A stretch of 64,000 bases of DNA. It comes from Palsa-892 sp963751615. Its GTDB lineage: Bacteria; Pseudomonadota; Alphaproteobacteria; Rhizobiales; Xanthobacteraceae. Both the position numbers and the translations under genes were made by a program. The stretch lies in contig CAVVVG010000006.1 of assembly GCA_963751615.1 (NCBI GenBank), positions 372,001-436,000 of the forward strand, in the 5' to 3' direction. Below the pieces are notes generated by a model. The model was given only the letters and a program-made list of their open reading frames with translations, made no database searches and was not told the DNA's origin. Below are positions 16,716 to 24,967 of this stretch, piece by piece; within the stretch, counting starts at the first letter, position 1; every line of letters begins with the position of its first letter.

Positions 16716-16750
16716 TTCCGCTAACATCTGACCACAAATTGGGGGGCATT

Positions 16751-17074
16751 ATGAGAAAATCTAAAATTATTGCCGTTGTATTAGCTACTGCACTCGCTCT
16801 ACCGCCAGCAGTCTCTTACGGAGGCCTTGCACCTGCTGCCCCCGCACCCTCATCCGGTGTGAAATTTGGCACCGGTGGTACTGGCTGGGTTTGGGGAATA
16901 TTCGGCTGCGCTGGCGGCATTATTTTCACGGCGATGGTCGCAAACTGGACGCAGAGACGGCAGCTCACTTTGCCCGAAGCCGCGACGTGCGGGATTCTGT
17001 TCTGGTTCAATCCGGCACTTCGCTACTACCCCTGGAACCCGGTAATTCCCGGAAACCCGATAAGAGTAAGGTGA
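16751..17074 (+). CDS. FGCAGGI-family membrane protein, copy 2
   Basis: 107 residues from MRKSKIIAVVLATALALPPA. It keeps the WVWGIFGCAGGIIFTAMVAN segment, NWTQRRQLT and ATCGILFWFNP, plus an extended Ala/Pro linker. The start is the ATG after GGGGGGCATT. It is followed by its own strong terminator. Confidence 0.75.
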   Translation: MRKSKIIAVVLATALALPPAVSYGGLAPAAPAPSSGVKFGTGGTGWVWGIFGCAGGIIFTAMVANWTQRRQLTLPEAATCGILFWFNPALRYYPWNPVIPGNPIRVR

Positions 17075-17103
17075 TCTCCTGATTTAGTTATTCGCAATAC
17101 GAC

Positions 17104-17134
17104 AAAGCCCCGGCATTGTCCGGGGCTTTTTTTT
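17104..17134 (+). terminator. Intrinsic terminator
   Basis: AAAGCCCCGG, loop CATTG, TCCGGGGC and eight T, 30 bases after the FGCAGGI gene. Confidence 0.85.
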
Positions 17135-17162
17135 GACTCATCCGCCCCACCCGGATCGGCGT

Positions 17163-17282
17163 CTAAGCCAAGATCACAACTAACAAGGTGAAAATCATAG
17201 CCCAGAGTGCCCCGGCGATAGCTAGAGTCGCGTGCCGGTAAGACTGTGATGCAATTTCAAACGGGATGATGTGAAGTGCCAT
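17163..17282 (-). CDS. 39-residue single-span membrane protein, copy 2
   Basis: MALHIIPFEIASQSYRHATL starts the frame; GCGGAGA lies just upstream. It is nearly identical to 185-304 and sits in the same duplicated segment. Confidence 0.65.
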   Translation of the reverse strand: MALHIIPFEIASQSYRHATLAIAGALWAMIFTLLVVILA

Positions 17283-17339
17283 CGAGGTTTCTCCGCAGGG
17301 TACTCATTTAATGCAACACCTTTGGAAAGGTTCCTTCTG

Positions 17340-17454
17340 GAACCTTCTTGGCGGTTGTGCGTTCCTCGTTTGCTTGTGGGCGGACCCGCCGCATCATTGA
17401 CCCGCATCCACAGCGATTAAAGCCCCAGCGCGGTTCGCCGGGGCTTTTTTTTGA
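17340..17454 (+). terminator. Terminator cassette with GGTTCC hairpin
   Basis: GGTTCCTTCTGGAACC hairpin, then AAGCCCCAGCGCGGTTCGCC continuing as GGGGC with eight T. Homologous to 350-478. Confidence 0.7.
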
Positions 17455-17543
17455 CCTATCGCTAAGGCTGAGTGGGCTGAACCGCTGCAAAGAATGGTGG
17501 CGACAGTCCACGCCCAATGTCGGTCCATCAACTTATTTTGAGC

Positions 17544-17559
17544 TGTGACAAAAGTCACA
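17544..17559. promoter_or_regulatory. Perfect CRP-type site TGTGA-N6-TCACA
   Basis: TGTGACAAAAGTCACA is a perfect dyad matching the CRP half sites. It lies 66 bases before the start of the DUF3551-like gene at 17625, compatible with activation at a nearby promoter. Two adenylate/guanylate cyclases are encoded in the same window. Confidence 0.7.
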
Positions 17560-17624
17560 TCCGTCTGGGACAGCTCGACCTAAATTCAATTGGTACGGGG
17601 GCGCCGCGCGTACAGGAGGCGCAG

Positions 17625-17930
17625 ATGCCGAAATTACCCACGTTCGTAGTCTTTCTTAACGTAGTTATTGCTCCCCTGCTGACGGGAGCACTGATGCTTA
17701 TTCTATTCTTTCCAACGATGAAAGCCGAGGCGCAGCAAAGGCTCAGAAGAGATGAAACCTATTGCCTTCAATCTAGTGATGGCGGAGTTGGCGGCGGCGG
17801 CATGTCGTTGCACTGCTATTACGCAACCCTCGCACAATGCATGGCTTCGAGAACAGCCAACGGCGATTGGTGCATGGAAAATCCGGTGATCGGCTTCAGC
17901 AAAAGACAAAGAAACTATGACCGCTGGTGA
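17625..17930 (+). CDS. DUF3551-like secreted protein, copy 2
   Basis: The start at 17625 (MPKLPTFVVFLNVVIAPLLT) follows GGAGG by eight bases. The 101-residue protein has a different N-terminal helix from the other copies but the same mature part: four Cys (YC, HC, QC, WC), GGVGGGG loop, GDWCMENP, and the tail QRNYDRW. It is the copy with a CRP-type site. Confidence 0.8.
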   Translation: MPKLPTFVVFLNVVIAPLLTGALMLILFFPTMKAEAQQRLRRDETYCLQSSDGGVGGGGMSLHCYYATLAQCMASRTANGDWCMENPVIGFSKRQRNYDRW

Positions 17931-17937
17931 TAGTCTA

Positions 17938-18083
17938 CTGCAAGAATTGCCATCACGGTGCAATCATCAACGCTGATAGATGGACCGGCGAGTCTATCCA
18001 TGCGGCTTATCTTAACAATTATGCTCTGCACGAAATGCAATCATGTGGGAGCCGAAGTCAGACCTGATTAGGACGAGCGTTAA
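17938..18083 (+). pseudogene. Zinc-ribbon remnant
   Basis: CKNCHHGAIINADRWTG is followed by a frame break, and the end has a TAG where the intact copies have Trp (VRPDWDER). No start is left. Confidence 0.65.
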
Positions 18084-18167
18084 GGTGCACGCTCTATTTC
18101 CTGATTGCTTAGGTTTGTCGGCAGCGCTCGAAAAGAAAGAGGCCAAGTAAGGCAGCCCGCCAATTTT

Positions 18168-18344
18168 TCACCACGGCACACAACCCCGTCCACTCTGGAA
18201 GCGTTGTCCTTTTGGGCAACTATATTTCCCCGCGTTCTGCGCTTTTTCGAAATTCGATCCGACAGGTGAATCGTAATGAAATACGCCGATCAGGAGAACT
18301 AGCGTAGAAGCATAGACGAGAGTTGCAGCAAGATGTTTTAGCAT
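18168..18344 (-). CDS. 58-residue secreted protein with Cys pair
   Basis: MLKHLAATLVYASTLVLLIG forms a signal or anchor; the tail reads YSCPKGQRFQSGRGCVPW. GGGGA precedes the ATG. The CPxGxxF...GCV ending is seen in many short Bradyrhizobium proteins. One disulphide is likely. Confidence 0.65.
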   Translation of the reverse strand: MLKHLAATLVYASTLVLLIGVFHYDSPVGSNFEKAQNAGKYSCPKGQRFQSGRGCVPW

Positions 18345-18496
18345 TGCGTTTCCCCCTCTTTGAATATGACTGGGCAAAGAAAGGTTCTGCTTATCTTTCT
18401 AACAATTCGATGCGGCGAAATGTCACTAGGCGCTGACCCACGACCAAAAATTGCTATCGAGCGGATTTGCACCAAAAAAGAGCCCACTGTCCATGC

Positions 18497-18563
18497 CTCA
18501 ACTTCCCGCCTAATCGAGCTCGATCCAGCGCAATGCCCGTCAACCTCGCTCGTTGCAGCCTTC
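18497..18563 (+). repeat. Dispersed 'taatcgag' module
   Basis: CTTCCCGCCTAATCGAGCTC then GATCCAGCGCAATGCCCGTC and CTCGCTCGTTGCAGCC. It leads directly into a PEP-CTERM tail, as at 2848. Confidence 0.65.
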
Positions 18564-18568
18564 GTGCC

Positions 18569-18640
18569 GCTTGGGGAATGATGCTAATCGGCTTCGCCGG
18601 CGTTGGCTTTGTTGCTTATCGTCGCGCGAAAAAATCTGTG
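18569..18640 (+). pseudogene. Orphan PEP-CTERM tail, copy 3
   Basis: The frame reads AWGMMLIGFAGVGFVAYRRA then KKSV. It lacks the EPS part and any protein upstream, and the frame continues into unrelated sequence. Confidence 0.55.
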
Positions 18641-18807
18641 GTGGAGATTCGGCAATTAGGTGGAATAGATTGTTGCAATACTACTGATCGGAATTGCGAT
18701 TACGTTTTCTCTAGAATATTGGCGGGCGTCCGCTCGTATATCGCGTTCACAATGCGAATTATTGGTCACTACATAGCAATCTATAATGGACGGGCGATTA
18801 TTAAGCG

Positions 18808-19119
18808 TCACGGCTTAACCGAATAAGTGTTATCAGGAACAACCATTAGCCCACGGAATGTCACGTCATAAGGACCTGCTACCGGATAAAGATCAGCGCA
18901 CACACGATGACTGTCACATAATTGTACTTTGAGAGGTTCGGCATTTCCCTCGCTGGTTTTGCCGTGCACGAACACGCTCCCTTCAACTTTCACCTCTGGC
19001 TGGCCGATCAAGAACCATGCGATCATGCAAGTCACTGCAACGTTGGCGCCAGTTGAAATCATGATGCACCAAGAGAGTAGACTCAAACGTTGGGGCTTCT
19101 GTGAAGGTGAAGGTTCCAT
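18808..19119 (-). CDS. Membrane-anchored hypothetical protein
   Basis: 103 residues. The start follows GGAG by seven bases. A cytoplasmic stretch of 15 residues, one helix (SWCIMISTGANVAVTCMIAW) and an outward beta-rich domain with two Cys (LCDSHRVCADLYPV). It is not recognised. Confidence 0.65.
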   Translation of the reverse strand: MEPSPSQKPQRLSLLSWCIMISTGANVAVTCMIAWFLIGQPEVKVEGSVFVHGKTSEGNAEPLKVQLCDSHRVCADLYPVAGPYDVTFRGLMVVPDNTYSVKP

Positions 19120-19221
19120 CGAACGTCTCCTTTGGCATTAGACCATGCGTGGCCGGTGCTGTTATTAGGCCGCTTTCGCTAGTTCGGCCCCAATATCGGC
19201 ATTAACGTGACGGCTGCCCCA

Positions 19222-19290
19222 AGGGCCGACTTCTCACCTAATCGAGCTTAATCGAGCGCAATGTCCTTCTACCTCGCTCGTTGCAGCCTT
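19222..19290 (+). repeat. Dispersed 'taatcgag' module
   Basis: CTTCTCACCTAATCGAGCTT then CGAGCGCAATGTCC and CTCGCTCGTTGCAGCC. No tail follows here. Confidence 0.6.
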
Positions 19291-19296
19291 GACACG

Positions 19297-19566
19297 CTAT
19301 GCGGGAACAGAAACGCGGCGCGGCAGAATCCCGGAAGCCAAAAGCCGTTCAATCGCATTTTTAGAATCTTGTTTTGCTTGCTCTAGCGAAAGCGCATTGC
19401 CCCGCATTGAATCATATTGCGGGCCAAAGCCTGTAAGCGACCAAATCCAAAGGCTGCGATTGAGACTATCAGTCTCTTCATACATACGGCCAACCTTTGT
19501 CCCGTCCGCAAGGATTACGTAATCATTTTCGCCGTCGGGCCAGGATTTGCGAAGGGACAATCTCAT
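19297..19566 (-). CDS. 89-residue protein, KTWPD/KSWPD family
   Basis: MRLSLRKSWPDGENDYVILA is followed by GTKVGRMYEE, a Trp-rich strand LWIWSLTGFGP and a C-terminal helix EQAKQDSKNAIERLL. It is a small alpha+beta protein common in Bradyrhizobium, of unknown role. A truncated copy (20237) and two decayed copies (54073, 57240) lie in this window. Confidence 0.7.
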   Translation of the reverse strand: MRLSLRKSWPDGENDYVILADGTKVGRMYEETDSLNRSLWIWSLTGFGPQYDSMRGNALSLEQAKQDSKNAIERLLASGILPRRVSVPA

Positions 19567-19789
19567 GCGAAAAACGCCGCTGCTACGCTCTGAAAAAACG
19601 CTTCAACGAAACCGACACATCATAAGTCTATGGGAAAAAAGATCCAGGCCCCAAAAAGAAAAACCCGGCGTGGCGAACACCGGGTTAAAAGAAGTTTGAG
19701 AAGTTACTCTGATACAATATTGAATAATTACACAATTCAGCCCCGACGGCTACTTAGAATTCGCGTCGATCTAATGAATTTCTAGTGAG

Positions 19790-20176
19790 CTACTGTGATA
19801 TGCATTCGACGACAAAAATTCGTAATTTCGCGTATTTATCGCCGATCTTCCGAGCTTCGATATAGGCTAGAGAACTATACGCTGCTTGCGCCTTATCCAT
19901 GTTCTCAAAAACGGACAGAACGATACGCGATTTTGGCGGCTCGCCAGAGATCGCCGCGGTCTCACCACCGGATGCAAGTGTTTTTTGGCCGCTCTCTCGG
20001 AGCGCTTTTTGAGCGAGCGGAACGTATTCCTTTACATAAGCATCTTGGTTCGTGAAATCGATCTCTGAAATAACGTAAGCGGGCGGCTTGGCCTGAGCGT
20101 GAAGCCCCTGCACGGCCAGAGCGCCAACAGCCACACCTGCGAGTGACGCAATAATAAGTTTGTGAATTCCTTGCAT
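19790..20176 (-). CDS. Exported DUF1330-domain protein
   Basis: 128 residues. The signal peptide ends near LHAQAKPP. The mature part matches DUF1330 (PAYVISEIDFTNQDAYVKEY; GEPPKSRIVLSVFENMDKAQ; Y-x-x-AR-x-x). The fold is a ferredoxin-like dimer. The role is unknown; bacterial copies with signal peptides are frequent in Bradyrhizobium. Confidence 0.8.
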   Translation of the reverse strand: MQGIHKLIIASLAGVAVGALAVQGLHAQAKPPAYVISEIDFTNQDAYVKEYVPLAQKALRESGQKTLASGGETAAISGEPPKSRIVLSVFENMDKAQAAYSSLAYIEARKIGDKYAKLRIFVVECISQ

Positions 20177-20236
20177 TGGTCCCGTTCCCGATTGATGTCC
20201 TGCCTAACCTAACAGTATTCAGATTTCTCGAACAAA

Positions 20237-20323
20237 ATGATTCTTGCTCTTCGCAAAACCGGCCTTGGCCGTGAGAACGACTTTGTGATCCGCGTGGACG
20301 GGAAAACCGTTGGCAGGATTTGA
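20237..20323 (+). pseudogene. Truncated KTWPD-family gene
   Basis: MILALRKTGLGRENDFVIRV then DGKTVGRI and a stop after 28 codons. It is the first third of the protein at 19297. Confidence 0.6.
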
Positions 20324-20492
20324 GCTAAAGCAGACATCGTGGTTAGAGGCCTTCATATCCGCGATTTTTTACCCAAAGTGGACATTGAGTTGACCAGCGT
20401 CAGTGGCCGGTTGTGCACCATTTCTCAGACATCGCCCAATCGTAACATGTTATTATTTAGCATTGCAGAGGGCGTGGTCCCCCACGAGGCAC

Positions 20493-21479
20493 ATGCAACG
20501 GCGCGAGTTCATTACTCTTCTCGGCGGTGCGGCGGCGGCGTGGCCGGTGTTAGCGAAAGCACAGCCGCCGGCCATGCCGGTGATTGGGTTCCTCGGCAGC
20601 GAATCGCTTGACCTGTGGGCGAGTTGTATGCGTGCGTTCCAGCAAGGCCTGAGCGAAACTGGATACATCGACGGCCGGAGTGTGGCGATCGAATACCGCT
20701 GGGCTGAAGGCCACAATGATCGATTGCCGGCACTGGCTGCCGATCTGGTTCGTCGTCGGGTGACCGTGATTGCCGCGCTCGGCAGCACTCCTGCGGCACT
20801 TGCAGCAAAAGCGGCGACCTCGACGATTCCGGTCATCTTTTGGATAGGGGGCGACCCAATCGAGCTTGGACTTGTCGCCAGCCTGAACCGGCCGGAAGGC
20901 AATCTCACGGGTTTGACCACGTGGAATCAGAAATTAACGGCCAAGCGCGTGGAACTATTGCACGAAGTCATACCAGGGACGAGCTCCATGGCCTTACTAA
21001 TTAACCCGACCAGTCCAAATCTCACCAAGACCGAGATTGAAGATGCGCAAGCGGCGGCTCGTAGCCTGGGGATGGAGCTCCATGTACTGAATGCCAGCAC
21101 CGAACGTGACTTCGACGTAGTCTTCGCAAACTTGATCCAATTGCGAGCAGGCGGGCTCGTGATTGGCACCGATGCATTTTTCAGTAGCCGGCTTGAACAA
21201 CTCTCCGCAATGGCGATCCGTCACGCGATACCCACGGTCTACCAATTTCGCGAGTTCGCCGCGGCTGGCGGCCTGATGGGCTACGGAGGCGGCATTATGG
21301 ATGCGTTCCGTGGGGCTGGTGTCTACACCGGCCATATTCTCAAGGGCAAGAAACCCGCCGACCTGCCAGTCCAGCTGGTAACTAAAGTCGAGCTGTACAT
21401 CAACCTGACGACCGCAAAGGCGCTCGGCATCAACGTCCCCAACACGCTAATCGGGCGCGCGGACGAGGTGATCGAGTAA
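20493..21479 (+). CDS. ABC transporter substrate-binding protein (ABC_sub_bind type)
   Basis: 328 residues from MQRREFITLLGGAAAAWPVL, a twin-Arg-like signal used by this family. The body shows PVIGFLGS, GLSETGYIDGRSVAIEYRWA, VIFWIGGDPIELGLVASLNR and the end LYINLTTAKALGINVPNTLI. These match the periplasmic binding proteins of PF04392. No permease or ATPase is adjacent, as is usual for this large Bradyrhizobium family. The start is chosen for the signal peptide; the frame is open 30 codons further upstream. Confidence 0.85.
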   Translation: MQRREFITLLGGAAAAWPVLAKAQPPAMPVIGFLGSESLDLWASCMRAFQQGLSETGYIDGRSVAIEYRWAEGHNDRLPALAADLVRRRVTVIAALGSTPAALAAKAATSTIPVIFWIGGDPIELGLVASLNRPEGNLTGLTTWNQKLTAKRVELLHEVIPGTSSMALLINPTSPNLTKTEIEDAQAAARSLGMELHVLNASTERDFDVVFANLIQLRAGGLVIGTDAFFSSRLEQLSAMAIRHAIPTVYQFREFAAAGGLMGYGGGIMDAFRGAGVYTGHILKGKKPADLPVQLVTKVELYINLTTAKALGINVPNTLIGRADEVIE

Positions 21480-21492
21480 ATGGCAGGCCACT

Positions 21493-21523
21493 AAGCCCCG
21501 GCCCGCTATGCCGGGGCTTTTTT
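21493..21523 (+). terminator. Intrinsic terminator
   Basis: AAGCCCCGGCCCGCTATGCC then GGGGC and T6, 14 bases after the substrate-binding protein gene. Confidence 0.85.
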
Positions 21524-21585
21524 GACTTATCCGCCGCGACGATAGCCATTCGATCATAATGATCGTGGGGCGAAGGAAGGAACAG

Positions 21586-21855
21586 ATGATGCGACCGATA
21601 TTCTTCGCCGTGCTTGCGCTTGCTCTGCTCGTTTCAATGATGAAAGCCGACGCGCAGCAAAAGCTCAGAAGAAATGAAACCTATTGCCTTCAATCTAGTG
21701 AAGGCGCCGGAGTTGGCGGCGGCGGCATGTCGTTGCGATGCCAATATGAAACCCTCGCACAATGCAACGCGTCGAAAACTGCCAATGGCGATTGGTGCAT
21801 GGAAAATCCTGTCATCGGGTTTAGCAAAAAACAAAGGTACTATGACCGCTGGTGA
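21586..21855 (+). CDS. DUF3551-like secreted protein, copy 3
   Basis: 89 residues from MMRPIFFAVLALALLVSMMK, with GGAAGGA upstream. Signal peptide, then YCLQSSEGAGVGGGGMSLRC, QCNASKTANGDWCMENP and the tail QRYYDRW. All four Cys are present. Confidence 0.8.
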   Translation: MMRPIFFAVLALALLVSMMKADAQQKLRRNETYCLQSSEGAGVGGGGMSLRCQYETLAQCNASKTANGDWCMENPVIGFSKKQRYYDRW

Positions 21856-22000
21856 TCATTCATCAGTAGAATTGAACATCCGGTTGGCACAAAGCAGGCG
21901 TACAGGGTTTTTGGTTATCCGGCAGGTGACGGTTGCGTCAAAAAAAAGCTCCACTCGATTAAGTGGAGCCGCATTTGCATTGACGAAGTTGATCGCTTTT

Positions 22001-22159
22001 CTAGAGAGCGTTCGACACCGACGTAAAGGTATTGTTGAGGCTAGTGCCGATCGCCTGTACCGCCGCAATAATTGCGACCGAAATGCAGGCTGCGATCAGG
22101 CCATATTCGATAGCAGTGGCGCCGCTTTCGTCGCGAAGAAAGATACGTAAGATGGTCAT
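22001..22159 (-). CDS. Flp/Fap-type pilin, copy 1
   Basis: 52 residues from MTILRIFLRDESGATAIEYG. The G-ATAIEYGLIA site for prepilin peptidase is followed by a hydrophobic helix and the ending LNNTFTSVSNAL. It is an orphan: no tad/cpa secretion genes are in the window. Other copies are at 24741 and 35821. Confidence 0.85.
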   Translation of the reverse strand: MTILRIFLRDESGATAIEYGLIAACISVAIIAAVQAIGTSLNNTFTSVSNAL

Positions 22160-22355
22160 TTGGAGCTCCATAATTACAGCCGCTTCTGCGGACCGCGCAT
22201 TCATAACTAATACGAATTGAAATCATCTTGACGCGCTGAAGAAAGTTCTAGGCAGTTCAGACCTAGTGCCTCGAAACGGCATTAAGGTTGCTGAGAAGTT
22301 AAAGACTCATCTATCCGAATGCCGAACCTCACAGCGCTGGAGACTAATCGAACTT

Positions 22356-22823
22356 CTAACGTGTCGGCTCAACCGGTTCATTGAATTGATAGGCGCTGAC
22401 CCCACAGACCTGATCGCCAATCCGCGTCACGAATGAGCGCTTTCGCGCTTTTTCCGTCAAGCCAGGTACCGGGGACATGAACGTGATCTCGACGATCTGA
22501 CCTTCCTTCGCTCTTTTGTACATTTCCTCGCCGTACCATTTCCCGGCTTCGTCTTGGAATGCTCTCACATCCCGCGTCACCATTGCCTCGTGCGCGGTGA
22601 ACTTCCCATCTTGTCCATTGAAACAGAAAACGAATAGATCGTGGTAGCGAAACTGCCGGTCATTGTGGTTGAACTTGGCAATCGCTCTGGCTTTGTCAGC
22701 CTTAACTTCGACAATAGCGCGGTTGAGCATCGCCTTGGCTTCCTCGGCAGTGCCATATTCAGCCCCCGAATTGTCGACAGAGCCGGCGAAAGCCGAGGTG
22801 ATGAACGCCGCGCAAAATAGCAT
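22356..22823 (-). CDS. Secreted single-Cache domain protein
   Basis: 155 residues with a short signal (MLFCAAFITSAFAGSV). The body has YGTAEEAKAMLNRAIVEVKA, FVFCFNGQDGKFTAHEAM and KRSFVTRIGDQVCGVSAYQF, typical of small periplasmic sCache proteins. The GGGAGG site lies about 17 bases before the ATG and only six before an in-frame ATT, so the true start may be an unusual codon. A C-terminal remnant of a relative is at 41059. Confidence 0.75.
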   Translation of the reverse strand: MLFCAAFITSAFAGSVDNSGAEYGTAEEAKAMLNRAIVEVKADKARAIAKFNHNDRQFRYHDLFVFCFNGQDGKFTAHEAMVTRDVRAFQDEAGKWYGEEMYKRAKEGQIVEITFMSPVPGLTEKARKRSFVTRIGDQVCGVSAYQFNEPVEPTR

Positions 22824-23059
22824 TAGTTTGAAAATCGCTTCCTCCCTTGGTAGAGGTGCGTTTCATCGCGCGACTACGTCAGACAATTCGACCAATAGCA
22901 ACGCGAATTTTCGTGGAGGCAATTCGGCGGTCGCGCCTATTGCTTCCGAGTACCCCAGAGGAATGCTAGCGTTGACGCTGATCCTTTTGTTATCTGGGAG
23001 ATTTCGAAAAATGAAATCCATTCGCTCCCAGACGACCGACTGCCTGTCGGGAGAAAACC

Positions 23060-23290
23060 ATGAAATTCGACCAATCCGGTTTAGCCGCTCTAACATGCAT
23101 CTCCGCAGCACTCATTGCTGTCGCCGTCCGTGCAGGCGGCGACAAGGTCGCATTTCCAGAAAATTTTTCGCAGGGCGTGAAGTTCACAACTATCGATCGC
23201 GCCTATACTAAACAGTTCCACGAGTTGTTTACTTCATCCGACGTGCCGCTAATTTTGAGTCTGACCCGATCCGGAGATTCGTGTTCTTAG
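23060..23290 (+). pseudogene. Truncated cytochrome P460-like gene
   Basis: The signal peptide and GGDKVAFPENFSQGVKFTTI, DRAYTKQFHELFTS match the first third of cytochrome P460-family proteins. The haem-binding CxxCH part is missing: after about 60 residues the frame runs into unrelated sequence and stops. It lies 30 bases before bacterioferritin. Confidence 0.65.
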
Positions 23291-23320
23291 AGGTGCGTCT
23301 GATTACATGAGGAGTGATTT

Positions 23321-23812
23321 ATGAAGGGTCATCCCAAAGTTATCGACTATCTAAACAAAGCGCTGCGCCATGAGCTCACCGCAGTGAACCAATACTGGTT
23401 ACACTACCGCCTGCTGGACAATTGGGGCTACACGGTACTCGCAAAGCAATGGCGTAAGGAATTGATCGAGGAAATGCAGCACGCTGACAAGCTTATTGAA
23501 CGCGTCATCTTTCTCGATGGCATTCCGAACATGCAGACCCTCGAATCCCTTCAAATCGGTCAAACTGTGAAGGAGGTGCTCGAGCGCGATTTGCAAGCAG
23601 AGATGGGGGCGCGCTCCCTCTATGAAGAAGCTGCCACGTATTGTCACTCTGTTAAAGATTACGTGACGCGCGATCTGTTCGAAAAGCTGATGGCGGACGA
23701 GGAACACCACATTGATTACCTCGAAACCCAGCTTGATCTCGTAGCCAAGATCGGCCTCGAACTCTACGCGCAGCATCATATCGGCGAGACGGGCGAGGAC
23801 AGCGGAGGCTGA
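23321..23812 (+). CDS. bfr: Bacterioferritin
   Basis: 163 residues, the usual length. It is a four-helix ferritin subunit that oxidises Fe(II) and stores iron in a 24-mer shell. Ferroxidase ligands are visible: Glu18 (HELTAVNQY), Glu51 and His54 (EEMQHAD), Glu94 region (LQAEMG), Glu127 and His130 (DEEHH). The Met of EEMQH corresponds to the haem-ligating Met52. GAGGAG precedes the ATG. No ferredoxin (bfd) gene is adjacent. Confidence 0.95.
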   Translation: MKGHPKVIDYLNKALRHELTAVNQYWLHYRLLDNWGYTVLAKQWRKELIEEMQHADKLIERVIFLDGIPNMQTLESLQIGQTVKEVLERDLQAEMGARSLYEEAATYCHSVKDYVTRDLFEKLMADEEHHIDYLETQLDLVAKIGLELYAQHHIGETGEDSGG

Positions 23813-23944
23813 TCGCGCTGGGCCGTTTGCACGCCTGCGCGCAGGATGTTCGACCCTGGAAATGCACGACTGTCGGGCCGGGCACTTGTCTGGGGTCTGA
23901 ACTATGCACACCTTTACCAGCACTATTCCAAAAACTCAGGAGAA

Positions 23945-24020
23945 CAATGTCCGCTTCTGGCACAAAGCGGACATGCCACCCTGCCCAATTGCTGTCCGCT
24001 TTCGGCTCTAAAGCGGACTC
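23945..24020. repeat. Pair of GTCCGC palindromes
   Basis: ATGTCCGCTTCTGGCACAAA-GCGGACAT and GTCCGCTTTCGGCTCTAAAG-CGGAC. This pair is also the left part of a 340-base direct repeat with 27401-27743. Confidence 0.8.
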
Positions 24021-24288
24021 TGATAAGCAGGTTCCGCGCTTTATACCGGTGGCTTGATTTTTCTGTTGGAAGATCGAGCGTCGGCGTAATAGAAAACGGC
24101 AATTTATTTTTATAACTCTCTGTGATCGGCTAAGTTAGAGGCGTATTGCGGTTTCCAAACTAATCATAAGTAATTGATATCTATTGCGGACTATTCAGAA
24201 CAGTTTCCAAAAAAGCCCAATGAAATCAACGAACGCTACTATTCTGGGGGACTCGGGGTCGCGAGTTCAAATCCCGGCGCTCGGACCA
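24021..24288 (+). repeat. Direct repeat with tRNA/tmRNA-like 3' end, copy 3
   Basis: GGCTTGATTTTTCTGTTGGA through the GGTTTCCAAA block to a CCA-ending acceptor strand (24245-24288) repeats at 27490-27743. The acceptor here has CGGCGCTCGGACCA, so it is slightly changed. The two copies bracket a 3.4 kb segment with a pilin, two membrane proteins and a PilZ gene. Confidence 0.6.
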
Positions 24289-24349
24289 ATCCTTCGTTGA
24301 ATCCCTTGAAGGTACTTTGCAAAAAACCATGAGCTGCTAGCGGCGCGCC

Positions 24350-24415
24350 AGACCCGGGCTTTTTTTCTGACCATAACCGCCCCCAAAGGATCCTTCTTGG
24401 CGGCTATCTTTTTCG
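24350..24415 (+). terminator. Terminator-like hairpin pair
   Basis: GACCCGGGC-T7 and ATAACCGCC...GGCGGCTAT-CTTTTTC, a shortened cassette. Between 24415 and 24740 nothing else is recognised. Confidence 0.5.
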
Positions 24416-24740
24416 CCTTTGAATCGATTCTCGAAAAAGTCGGTGCAATAATCCAAACAGTCTCAATAATTTTGGAGCGGATCCCATTACCGAACAAATT
24501 TACAATTAATACACAGAGCGAGATGAAGCAGGATCGCGTTTTGGCGTCTTTGAACGAGCGCCTTAGTCGTGCGCCAGCGAACTTTTGCATTGCCTTCGAT
24601 CTTCAGTTCAGCGTCACAGTCGTCTTTCGCAATCTTAATGCTAACGGGTAAGGATAATTTCAATTCGCGATTGTATCCATGGACTCTTACTAGTCATAAA
24701 AGCGTGGCCCGCATGAGCGGTTATATGCATGGAGCGTTAA

Positions 24741-24899
24741 ATGGCCAACTTGCGTAACTTTCTTCGCGACAACAGCGGCGCCACCGCTATCGAATATGGC
24801 CTGATCGCAGCTGGCATTTCGCTTGCAATTATTACGGTGTTGCAGACTATCGGTACGAACCTCAACAATACCTTCACATCGGTTTCGAACGCTCTCTAA
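24741..24899 (+). CDS. Flp/Fap-type pilin, copy 2
   Basis: 52 residues from MANLRNFLRDNSGATAIEYG, ending TFTSVSNAL. Same length as copies 1 and 3. GGAG lies 10 bases upstream. Confidence 0.85.
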   Translation: MANLRNFLRDNSGATAIEYGLIAAGISLAIITVLQTIGTNLNNTFTSVSNAL

Positions 24900-24967
24900 A
24901 AAACACGATCGCGGAAGTAGATGCGGAGGTTCGGTGCTCAACAAACTGGGCGACTGAGGGGCATGAA

